A DNA stretch of 64,000 bases from assembly GCF_016793485.1 (NCBI RefSeq), contig NZ_JAEULZ010000001.1, positions 124,001 to 188,000 on the forward strand. Reading direction: 5' to 3'. Below are positions 8,137 to 15,700 of this stretch, one piece after another. The notes under the pieces were generated by a model. It was not told where the DNA came from. It saw only the letters and a program-made list of their open reading frames with translations, and searched no databases. Origin of the DNA: Mesorhizobium sp. (GTDB lineage Bacteria; Pseudomonadota; Alphaproteobacteria; Rhizobiales; Rhizobiaceae). A program made the translations under genes and the position numbers. Numbering within the stretch: position 1 is the first letter of the stretch; each line of letters begins with the position of its first letter.

Positions 8137-10089
8137 TCAGGCGGGTTTCAGGGCGCGCACGACGGCGTAGGCGCCGAGCGGCAGGGTCTGATCGCTGACG
8201 GGCGACAAGTGGTCCAGCAGGTCGGGCTGGTTGGCTGCTTCGACGAAGGACGAGGCATCCAGCACGACCGCCGTCAAAAACCCGTCGGGGAGCCGCACCT
8301 TTTGTGTGTTGGGCGATGGATTGCAGAGCCACAACTCGGTTCCGCTGTCCGTAACGGCTGCGATACCGCGCACGTCGCCTGCGGCAGATGACCCGAGCGA
8401 CAGGATTGGGCGTCCCCGGAGTTTCGCCAGCCCGCGCACCACGTGCCATACGGGATAGAGCTCGCCCTTGCCCACGTACCAAGGCTGTGGAAATGGCGTC
8501 GGAACAGAGAGGACACCGAACGGCCCGACAGCGCCGCCTAGCGAAATCGCCTCTGCGCCGCCCTCGGCGAAGGCGGCGAAATAGCCGAGGTTCCACGCCG
8601 CGCCCATGATCCCGCGCTGGCGCGGATCGTTAAAGTTGACGGCCTGCCGTATGTTTCCCGGATTCGCTACCGGGGCCTCGCCGTATGGATTATCGCGGAG
8701 GCCGATGGCGGACGGTCCGACGGAATAGGGCAGCCCCTTTGCGATGACGGGGACCGTCCTGACGATATGCGGAAGGCATTCCAAGGTTTCCATCAGAGAG
8801 CGGTCGTCTCCCGCGTGGAAGATAGCCGCCGTCGTGAACGTGATCAGGTCTATCGCTTCCGTCGGCGGCCGCTTGCGGTTCAGCTCGGTGAAGAAGCTGA
8901 ACATGCCGCCGCCGATGCGCGCTTGCGGAAACGCCTTGCGGGTTGCCGCATAGAGCTTCGTCGCGTTGGGGGCCGGCGGCCAGACGCTGCCCGGCAAAGT
9001 ACATTTGAGGTCGGGCGCGGGCGACACGAGAACGGTTGCGAAGGGGTGGCCAAGGCCCGAGGCGATGTCGCTGAGCGCGCCGACTTCCGCCACGGCTCCA
9101 GCGTCGTCCACCTTTTCCACGACCGCCTCGAGCCATGCTTCAGCGCCGAGCGCGTGTGCGGCCTCGACCTGTCGCGCCAGCGTTCCTGCATCGTGTCCGC
9201 GGCGCGGGTCGTGATGACAGATCACATGCGCGACGCCGAGTTGGCGCAGCGCACCTGCATGTTCCAACACGGCCGCAGCATCTTCAGGCTGAAGCCCTAC
9301 GCCGAGGGCAGGGATTCTTCTTTCGCTCTCGCCAAGCGTCAGGACGACGTCGCCGCCCTGACGCGCGGTCGCCTTGGGAGCGCCTTTGATTGTCAGGGTG
9401 ATTTTCTGTTCAACCGTCTCTCCGGCTTCGATCCTGTAGGGCCAGGGCAGGGCGAGCGGGCGGACGTAGGTCTTATAGGAGGCGTCGGTCCAGTTGCGCT
9501 GGTCCTCCATTTCGAAGGCGTCGCCTTCCATCCGGCAGACGACATCCTGTCCACCTGGAGTACGGTGGGCTATCTCGCGCAGGTCCATCATGGGCTGCAC
9601 CGGGTCGATCTCTACCGGGAAGCGTGTCTCGACCTTGTCGCCGCCGGTATGCGTGATCGTGGCAGGCGCGCCGCTGACGCCCTCTATCGGATGCAGGACG
9701 ACGAAACCCGTCCGGTTGGTGAGAAGCCCAGTCGGGGTCTTGCCACGACCGGAATAGGTAAGCGAGCCACTGGAATTGCCTTCGATCGCCACTTCGTAGC
9801 CGAAGGTTTCGCCTTTGCTGTCGACCTCGGCGTGGTAGGCGATCCGGAAGCCGCCGGCTTCCTCTTCGATCGACAGGCCGGTTATCTGGGGAATCAGAGT
9901 TGCCCAGTCCTTGTCGCGCACCACAAAGGAAATGGCGCGAATGACTTCTTCGCCATTCATGCGGATGTCGCGCAGGTTGGCGCCATCGAAGAGGACGCTG
10001 AGCGGACCGGCCTTCAGCAGCCGCTCATGCGCGGGCGGTTCCTCGGTGCCATAGAGCATGATGGCGAGGGACGGATCGGGATGTGTCAT
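8137..10089 (-). CDS. ApnL-like aldonolactonase (D-apionate lactonase family)
   Basis: 650 residues, no signal peptide. The opening LYGTEEPP, the segment GPLSVLFDGANLRDIR and the block EEVIRAISFVVRDKDW resemble D-apionate lactonases (ApnL), large three-domain proteins with a beta-sandwich N-terminus, a TIM-barrel-like middle and a beta C-terminus. ApnL opens D-apionolactone to D-apionate. Here the gene lies between the sugar permease (16 bases) and denD (29 bases) in a D-erythronate operon. ApnO and Oia genes for apionate use are not visible, so the real substrate may be another branched or four-carbon aldonolactone. The family call is by sequence resemblance from memory and needs a profile search; the substrate is open. 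Confidence 0.6.
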   Translation of the reverse strand: MTHPDPSLAIMLYGTEEPPAHERLLKAGPLSVLFDGANLRDIRMNGEEVIRAISFVVRDKDWATLIPQITGLSIEEEAGGFRIAYHAEVDSKGETFGYEVAIEGNSSGSLTYSGRGKTPTGLLTNRTGFVVLHPIEGVSGAPATITHTGGDKVETRFPVEIDPVQPMMDLREIAHRTPGGQDVVCRMEGDAFEMEDQRNWTDASYKTYVRPLALPWPYRIEAGETVEQKITLTIKGAPKATARQGGDVVLTLGESERRIPALGVGLQPEDAAAVLEHAGALRQLGVAHVICHHDPRRGHDAGTLARQVEAAHALGAEAWLEAVVEKVDDAGAVAEVGALSDIASGLGHPFATVLVSPAPDLKCTLPGSVWPPAPNATKLYAATRKAFPQARIGGGMFSFFTELNRKRPPTEAIDLITFTTAAIFHAGDDRSLMETLECLPHIVRTVPVIAKGLPYSVGPSAIGLRDNPYGEAPVANPGNIRQAVNFNDPRQRGIMGAAWNLGYFAAFAEGGAEAISLGGAVGPFGVLSVPTPFPQPWYVGKGELYPVWHVVRGLAKLRGRPILSLGSSAAGDVRGIAAVTDSGTELWLCNPSPNTQKVRLPDGFLTAVVLDASSFVEAANQPDLLDHLSPVSDQTLPLGAYAVVRALKPA

Positions 10090-10105
10090 CGATGGTGCTC
10101 CCTCC

Positions 10106-11071
10106 CTACAGCCGTCGCGATTTCCAGGTGATCAGCCGCTCGGCAAGCAGGGCGAGGATGATGATCGCGCCGATGGCCGTGCCCTGCCAGAACGGCGACA
10201 CGCCGAGCAGGTTGAGGCCGTTGCGGATCATGACCATGATCAGCACGCCCATCAGAGTGCCAAATATCGAACCACGTCCGCCGTAGAGGCTCGCGCCGCC
10301 GATCACCACTGCCGCGATGGCGTCGAGTTCCAGCTGGTTGCCGCCGATCGGGTCGGCCGACATGATCTGCGCCAGCGAGAATGTCATGGCCGTAGCCGCG
10401 AGAGCCCCGGAAGCGACATAGGGAAATATCGAATAGAAGAGCGTATTGAGACCGGCGGCACGCGCGGCTTCGATGTTGGAGCCGACGGCATAAATCGTGC
10501 GTCCGCCCTTGGAATAGGTGAGCCAAGCCCAAGTGGCGACGTAGAGCGCGAGGAGGAAGATCACGTTCGTGGGGATGCCGAGGACAGTCGTGTAGACGAT
10601 GTCCTGCAGCCCCATGGGCAGCCCGGAGATCGAGCGCTGGCCGGAAACGATGTAGGACAGGCTTCGTCCCATAGCCATGACGCCGAGCGTCACCACGAAG
10701 GGCGCGAGCCCGAAAACGGCGATCAGGACGCCGGAGAACAGGCCGATCAACGCCCCGCAGCTCACTGCGATGAGGATCGCCACGGGAATGGGAAACTCCT
10801 TCAGCATGAGGGCAAGGACGATGCCCGTCAGTCCGGCGACCGAGCCGACGGAGAGGTCTATGCCGCCGGTCAGGATCACCAGCGTCATCCCGACCGCGAC
10901 GATGCCGAGCACCACCGACTGGTCGAGGATGTTGAACAGATTACGCTCTGTGAAGAAGTGCGGCGAGACGAAGGACAGGATCACAGCAAGCACGACCGCG
11001 AGACCGAGCATACGAAACTCGAGCGTGCTGACGAATTTGGGCGTCGCAAAGGATCGGTTGGGTGAACTCAT
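10106..11071 (-). CDS. Sugar ABC transporter permease (RbsC/CUT2 family)
   Basis: 321 residues, strongly hydrophobic with eight to ten predicted membrane segments. It carries the CUT2 permease signatures VILTGGIDLSVGSVAG (~70-85) and IGGASLYGGRGSIFGT near the C-terminus. It forms the inner-membrane channel for the ATPase and binding protein encoded directly upstream. The ATG at 11071 overlaps the ATPase stop (ATGA); a longer in-frame extension upstream only shadows the ATPase gene. Only one permease gene is present, so it probably works as a homodimer. The substrate is inferred to be a tetronate, tetronolactone or related sugar from the downstream enzymes. Confidence 0.92.
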   Translation of the reverse strand: MSSPNRSFATPKFVSTLEFRMLGLAVVLAVILSFVSPHFFTERNLFNILDQSVVLGIVAVGMTLVILTGGIDLSVGSVAGLTGIVLALMLKEFPIPVAILIAVSCGALIGLFSGVLIAVFGLAPFVVTLGVMAMGRSLSYIVSGQRSISGLPMGLQDIVYTTVLGIPTNVIFLLALYVATWAWLTYSKGGRTIYAVGSNIEAARAAGLNTLFYSIFPYVASGALAATAMTFSLAQIMSADPIGGNQLELDAIAAVVIGGASLYGGRGSIFGTLMGVLIMVMIRNGLNLLGVSPFWQGTAIGAIIILALLAERLITWKSRRL

Positions 11072-13050
11072 GCGTCGATCTCTTCGTCTCGTGTTGTTTC
11101 GAACAGGCTCGCCATGCGAGCCGTTAGCGCTTCGGGATCGGGCAGCTTCTTGCCTGACGGCATGCTGAGGCCGACCCATCCGAGTTCGTGACCCCGGCGA
11201 TTGGAAAGCCGCGCCAGAAGGGTGGATCGTCCATCCTCCTCATGGATGGCGCCGGCTTGGCGCTGTCCCAGCGCATTGGGGATCGGTGTCTCCTGCAACG
11301 GATAGACGTGTCCCGCCTCAAGGCCAAGCTTGGCCTCACCCTTGCCTTCGGCGACGGCGAGGCTGACGAACTGGTCACCGTCGATAAGGCCCCAGAACGC
11401 GCTTCCGCCGTGTGTCGCGACAAGATCGCGGAGGAACGCCAGGTTCCTTTCGGCCGAGCTGCGCGGCGCGGCGAGCAGCGTCAGGCTTTCCTCGCTGAGG
11501 CGCGAGGCCGGAAGGTCCGCGATCGTGTACCCGTCGCTGATGACCACGACGCGTTCGCACACGCCCAGAAGTTCCTCGAAGTCCGACGAGATGATGACGA
11601 CGGCTATGCCCCTGTCGGCGACCTCGCGCAGCAGTTCGTAGATCGCTTGACGGGTGCCGATGTCGACGCCTTTGGTCGGTTCGTCGAGGATGAGCACTTC
11701 CGGCTCGACCAGAAGCCAGCGCGCGATGATGACCTTTTGTTGCATGCCGCCGGAAAAATGCAGCAAGCTCGCATCCATGCGGTCGGCAGGCAGCCCAAGC
11801 CTTGCAACGAGCTCGTCGGCTTGCTTGCGGCGCGCCGACTGGCCGCGTCCGAAACCCTTGTGTTTACCGAGTTGCGCCAGGAACAGGTTCTCTCCCACGT
11901 TCATGTCCGGCACGATGTTCTGTGCGCGCCTGTCCTCCGCGACCATGCCGAGTCCAGCGCGTATGGCGGCGATCGGACTATTCGCCGGCAATTCCTTGCC
12001 GCCGATCGCAACGCGTCCGCCGCTACGGTGACGCAGTCCGAAGATCGCCTCGGCGCTCTCGGACCGGCCGGCGCCGACGAGGCCGCCGAGGCCGAGGATT
12101 TCGCCTCTACGCACCGAAAATGAGACGTCGCGCACGGCGGGAGGCGCACTGAGCCCGGTGACTTCGAGCGCGACCGGTCGTTCGTTGGCGGCCTCCGTTA
12201 CGGGTGCCTTGCGATAGACGTTGCCGATATCGCGCCCGACCATATGGCGGATGATGTCTGCCTGCGTCAGGTCCATTGTCGGCAGGCTTTCCGCCACCGT
12301 CTTTCCTTCGCGCAGGATCGTGACGCGGTCGGTGATGGCGAACACTTCTTCGAGACGATGGGAGACGAAGGCCAGCGCCTTTCCGCTGTCCTTCAGGCGC
12401 GTCATGATGTCGAACAGCCGGTCCACCTCGGTCGGAGACAGGGATGCGGTGGGTTCGTCGAAGATCACCAACTCCGCGTTGAGGGCGAGCGCCTTTGCGA
12501 TTTCGACGAGCTGGCGTTGCGCCGCCGAAAGCCGCCGTACCTCCATGTCGAGTGGCAGGACATGGTCATGGCCGAGCTCCGACAGGATTTCCTGAGCCTT
12601 TTGTCGCAACTGGCCGAAGGAGAGCCTCCCGGGCATCGCATAGCTGGGCAGGAAGATGTTTTCCAAAACGCTCATGTCGGGAGCTAGGCTGGTTTCCTGC
12701 GCGACGAGCGCGATGCCTGAACGCAGCGCGTCACGGGCCGACCCTATGGCGAGTGGAGCTCCCTTGAACAGGATTTCGCCCGAAGACGGGGGCAGGTGTC
12801 CGCAGATGATGCGTGACAGCGTCGACTTGCCGGCTCCGTTGGCGCCGAGCAAGCCGCAGATCTCGTGCCTGCGGAGCGTGATCGTCGCGTCCTTGAGAGC
12901 GTAGGCGCTGCCAAAGATACGGGTCACGTCCTTTGCAACGAGCAAAGGCTCTGGAGTTGTGCTGTCAGGCATAGGCTGGGCAGTTCCGGGCATCGGGAAT
13001 GTGTCCGGAGGTTTCCCTCCGGACACTGCGTTGTCTTCCGTCCTCGTCAC
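11068..13050 (-). CDS. Sugar ABC transporter double ATPase with extra C-terminal sensor-like domain
   Basis: 660 residues; CUT2 ATPases (RbsA type) are normally about 500. The first nucleotide-binding domain (~35-260) has Walker A GANGAGKST, signature LSAAQRQ and Walker B LVIFDEPTASL. The second (~285-515) has a degenerate Walker A (GLVGAGRSE), signature FSGGMQQ and Walker B LILDEPTKGVD. After ~residue 530 comes an additional ~130-residue region (FWGLIDGDQFVSLAVAEG, then VYPLQETPIPNALGQ) that resembles IclR/GAF-type ligand-binding folds. The start is GTG at 13050, overlapping the binding-protein stop (GTGA). The transport role is secure; the function of the tail is unknown and may be a ligand or metabolite sensor. 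Confidence 0.9.
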   Translation of the reverse strand: MTRTEDNAVSGGKPPDTFPMPGTAQPMPDSTTPEPLLVAKDVTRIFGSAYALKDATITLRRHEICGLLGANGAGKSTLSRIICGHLPPSSGEILFKGAPLAIGSARDALRSGIALVAQETSLAPDMSVLENIFLPSYAMPGRLSFGQLRQKAQEILSELGHDHVLPLDMEVRRLSAAQRQLVEIAKALALNAELVIFDEPTASLSPTEVDRLFDIMTRLKDSGKALAFVSHRLEEVFAITDRVTILREGKTVAESLPTMDLTQADIIRHMVGRDIGNVYRKAPVTEAANERPVALEVTGLSAPPAVRDVSFSVRRGEILGLGGLVGAGRSESAEAIFGLRHRSGGRVAIGGKELPANSPIAAIRAGLGMVAEDRRAQNIVPDMNVGENLFLAQLGKHKGFGRGQSARRKQADELVARLGLPADRMDASLLHFSGGMQQKVIIARWLLVEPEVLILDEPTKGVDIGTRQAIYELLREVADRGIAVVIISSDFEELLGVCERVVVISDGYTIADLPASRLSEESLTLLAAPRSSAERNLAFLRDLVATHGGSAFWGLIDGDQFVSLAVAEGKGEAKLGLEAGHVYPLQETPIPNALGQRQAGAIHEEDGRSTLLARLSNRRGHELGWVGLSMPSGKKLPDPEALTARMASLFETTRDEEIDA

Positions 13051-14030
13051 ATCTCGTTTGCGAAGACGGTTTCCTTGATCACCGGCAGTTCCTGCTCGAT
13101 GTTCGTGCTGGTGACGATCTTGATCGGAACCATCACTTCCTTTTCAGGGGTCTTGCCGCCGAGATGCGCAAGCATGGCACGAGCCGATTCCTGGCCCATC
13201 AGGTAGGGCTGCTGCATGCCCGACACGACCAGGTCGCCGGACTGAAGCAGAGGCACGAATTCCGGCACGCCGTCAAAGCCGGCTACCAGCACTTCGCCAC
13301 TCAGACGCGCGGCCTTGATCGCCTGGAGAGCGCCAAGCGTAGGTCCGTCGGTCTGGACGAACAGGCCCTTCATGTCCGGGTTCGCCGTGGTCATGTCCTG
13401 CGTGAACTTGAAGGTCTCGTCGGCGGTGTAGGTCTGCATCTGCTGGAGGCCCGCCTCCTTGGTGATGCCGGCTTCCGTCATGGCGTCCTTGAAGCCCTTG
13501 GTACGGGCCTGGCCATTGAGGCGCGCCTGGCTGATGCCGACGATACCGACGCTGCCGCCTTCCTTGCCGGCCGCCTTCATGGCCTCGGCCAGCGCCTTTC
13601 CGACGCCGTTCGCGCCCTGGTAGTTGTCCGAGATGATGAAGGAGACATAGTCGCCGCTGTCGGTGCCGATATCGGCGATGACGACGGGGATGTTCGCCTG
13701 CTTGGCGAGGTCCAGCACGGCCGGCGCGGTCGAGCTGTCGGTCGGCGAGATGATGATGCCGGCGACGCCGCGGGCGATGGCGTCCTTGGCATTCTGGAGT
13801 TGCGTCTGGGCGTTGTTGCCCGAATCCAGCGCCTGGTAGGTATAGCCGCCTTCGACGGCGACGTTCTCAACGCCCTTGGAAAGATAGCGCCAGAAGGCGA
13901 GATCGAGGCCGGGCGTCAGGTATACCAGTTCCTTCGACTGGGCGAGGGCGCCGGTTGTGGCTCCGGCGATGCCCGAGATCGCTGCAAATCCAGCGATCGC
14001 TACTGTTGTGAAAAGGCGTCTTGTCAGCAT
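13047..14030 (-). CDS. Periplasmic sugar-binding protein of CUT2 ABC transporter (RbsB-like)
   Basis: 327 residues. The N-terminus MLTRRLFTTVAIAG followed by an alanine-rich stretch and ALAQS is a cleavable signal peptide. The mature part is a type I periplasmic-binding fold with GIIISPTDSS, IGTDSGDY and VAGFDGVPEF. It captures the sugar for the ATPase and permease downstream. The ATG at 14030 was chosen over a longer open frame because a strong ribosome-binding site (AGGAGG) precedes it and the signal peptide starts there. Binding proteins of D-erythronate loci belong to this family, consistent with denD-otn downstream; the ligand is inferred from context. Confidence 0.92.
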   Translation of the reverse strand: MLTRRLFTTVAIAGFAAISGIAGATTGALAQSKELVYLTPGLDLAFWRYLSKGVENVAVEGGYTYQALDSGNNAQTQLQNAKDAIARGVAGIIISPTDSSTAPAVLDLAKQANIPVVIADIGTDSGDYVSFIISDNYQGANGVGKALAEAMKAAGKEGGSVGIVGISQARLNGQARTKGFKDAMTEAGITKEAGLQQMQTYTADETFKFTQDMTTANPDMKGLFVQTDGPTLGALQAIKAARLSGEVLVAGFDGVPEFVPLLQSGDLVVSGMQQPYLMGQESARAMLAHLGGKTPEKEVMVPIKIVTSTNIEQELPVIKETVFANEM

Positions 14031-14076
14031 TTGGAACTCCTCCTGTTGTGCTGCATGGTTTTCCGGCAGTCCGCGT

Positions 14077-14823
14077 TCATCTCTTCCCGGCAGGCTGCGT
14101 GAAAAGCTGTTTGGTGGTGGTGTAGATGCGGGTCTCGTGGATCGCGAAGGCTTTGGCTGCCGCTTCCGGGTCGCGTGCTTCCAGGCCGGCAAGGATCGTG
14201 CGGTGATCGGAGATGCTGACAGCGATGCTTGATGGCAGGGCGACGGCGCGCCGCCTGTGGTCGAGAAGGTAGGAATAGAGATCGGCGGCCATGTCGGCCA
14301 ACGCGGCGTTGCCGCCGGCGCGATATATCGTCGTGTGGAATTCGCGATCGCAGATCAGGAAACGGACGGGGTCGTCGACTGCAGCCTCCTGCGCCGCGAT
14401 CGAAGTGCGCAGCGTATCGAGGGTGGCGGATTCGATCCGGACGGCCGCCGCGCGCGCGACCCTGTCCTCGATCAGCAGCCGCGCGTCGTGGACATCGTCC
14501 AGGCTGTAGCCGGATATGTCGCGATAACGAGCTGACTGCACAGCCAGATCGCCGACTTCTGTCGATGCAACGACCGTTCTGGTGCCTTGTGCGACGGACA
14601 GTATGCCGCGCGTCGAAAGAACGAGGATGGCGCCGCGGACTGTTTCGCGGCTGACGGACAAGGCCGCAGCCAGCTCGCGTTCTCCTGGCAGAGGGTCGCC
14701 GACATCGAGAATGCCGGTCGCGATGAATGTGGCGATCTTCTGGACGACGAAATCCCGCATGGATTGCTTCGGGACGCCGCCAAGGGCGCCGCCGTCGTCA
14801 GTCAACATTGCACGAAGGTCCAT
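14077..14823 (-). CDS. FadR/GntR family transcriptional regulator (FCD domain)
   Basis: 248 residues. An N-terminal winged helix (GDPLPGERELAAALSVSRETVRGA, ~41-64) is followed by an all-helical FCD effector domain. The FCD metal-site pattern is present: DREFH, SISDH and AIHETR. Such regulators bind an acid or sugar-acid effector and control the neighbouring catabolic operon. It is the first gene of the minus-strand D-erythronate/lactone locus, 46 bases ahead of the binding-protein gene. A 33-bp inverted repeat 32 bases upstream of its start (14855-14887) is the obvious operator, suggesting autoregulation together with the operon. The likely effector is a tetronate or lactone; that is inference. 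Confidence 0.9.
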   Translation of the reverse strand: MDLRAMLTDDGGALGGVPKQSMRDFVVQKIATFIATGILDVGDPLPGERELAAALSVSRETVRGAILVLSTRGILSVAQGTRTVVASTEVGDLAVQSARYRDISGYSLDDVHDARLLIEDRVARAAAVRIESATLDTLRTSIAAQEAAVDDPVRFLICDREFHTTIYRAGGNAALADMAADLYSYLLDHRRRAVALPSSIAVSISDHRTILAGLEARDPEAAAKAFAIHETRIYTTTKQLFTQPAGKR

Positions 14824-14854
14824 TCCTCCCCCACATCTCCTGCTTGTGACCGCA

Positions 14855-14887
14855 GGTCTAGTGGTCCAGTGAATGTACCAGTAGACC
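14855..14887. promoter_or_regulatory. Inverted-repeat operator candidate for the FadR-type regulator
   Basis: Two 11-base arms, GGTCTAGTGGT (14855-14865) and ACCAGTAGACC (14877-14887), match at 10 of 11 positions around an 11-base spacer. The half-sites are 22 bp centre to centre, two helical turns, suiting two dimers or one extended dimer site. The inner GTGGT/ACCAG parts resemble the TGGT...ACCA half-sites common for FadR-subfamily proteins. It lies between the FadR-type gene (minus) and mucR (plus). Confidence 0.6.
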
Positions 14888-15093
14888 GATTGGCATCGCC
14901 GGTCAACTCTGACGTGGGGAACCCGGCGTGCAGGTGATCCAATTCAGTGCGACTGTCGTAAGCGTCCTAGGCGACGACTTGCGAAACTCTGCGTGTGGCC
15001 AGTCGCCCGAGAGTCCAGATTGGGCGCGATGATTGGGACTTGCCGCAGCGAATCAACCTCGTTATTCGCTGTCCTGCAAATTGGGATTATGAG

Positions 15094-15534
15094 ATGACCG
15101 AGACTGAGATGGCTGATGCAACACCGAATTTCACGGAACTGACCGCCGAAATCGTTGCGGCATATGTCGCAAACAATTCCGTTCCTGCCGGCAACCTGTC
15201 TGACCTGATCGCGACTGTTCATGAGGCCGTTACGGGTCTTGGTAAGCCGACGGCGGCGGTGGCCGCGACTCCGACGCCGGCGGTCAATCCGAAGAAGTCG
15301 GTGCATGCTGACTACATCGTCTGCCTAGAAGACGGAAAACGCTTCAAGTCGCTGAAGCGTCACCTTATGACCCACTATAATCTGACGCCCGAAGAATACA
15401 GGGCCAAGTGGGGACTGCCGCACGACTATCCGATGGTCGCGCCCAGCTATGCCGCGCAACGCTCGGATCTGGCGAAGAAGATGGGCCTAGGCCGAAAGGC
15501 CAAGAAGCCTGTCCGCAAGCGGAAAGCTTCCTAA
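15094..15534 (+). CDS. Ros/MucR family transcriptional regulator
   Basis: 146 residues. The C-terminal half has the Ros/MucR zinc-finger block: CLEDGKRFKSLKRHLMTHY followed by PEEYRAKWGLP and a basic tail (RKAKKPVRKRKAS). The second zinc Cys of Ros (C-x2-C) is Asp here (C-x2-D), as in MucR and the Mesorhizobium Ml proteins. MucR proteins are H-NS-like global regulators of exopolysaccharide, motility and other genes in rhizobia. ATG 15094 gives the N-terminus MTETEMADATPNF; a second ATG at 15109 is possible. It has its own promoter region and is divergent from the FadR operon; no functional link to that operon is evident. Confidence 0.9.
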   Translation: MTETEMADATPNFTELTAEIVAAYVANNSVPAGNLSDLIATVHEAVTGLGKPTAAVAATPTPAVNPKKSVHADYIVCLEDGKRFKSLKRHLMTHYNLTPEEYRAKWGLPHDYPMVAPSYAAQRSDLAKKMGLGRKAKKPVRKRKAS

Positions 15535-15546
15535 CAGCCAAGCAAT

Positions 15547-15609
15547 GCGGCTTTGGATCGAATATCCGAAGCCGCCAACATGGTCTCCGCGACCTTGGCG
15601 GCGCGGAGA
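15547..15609. terminator. Two tandem hairpins between converging mucR and MFS genes
   Basis: Hairpin one: GCGGCTTTGGAT (15547-15558) pairs with ATCCGAAGCCGC (15564-15575), a 12-bp stem with one G-U pair and a 5-base loop, starting 12 bases after the mucR stop. Hairpin two: TCTCCGCG (15584-15591) pairs with CGCGGAGA (15602-15609). No T-run follows, which is common in high-GC alphaproteobacteria. They probably end transcription from both sides or stabilise the 3' ends. Confidence 0.55.
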
Positions 15610-15700
15610 GGCGTTGTGAACGTCAAATTCGGTTCGTCTTTGACTGCGGAAGATAACGCGACCGTACAAGACCATCCGCCTCAATCAGAAGTGGATTTCG

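Noticed and set aside
8108-8596. A 163-residue N-terminal extension of DenD
   Set aside because: The upstream open frame is antisense-like shadow of the ApnL-like gene in another frame; the Rossmann strand begins at ATG 8107.
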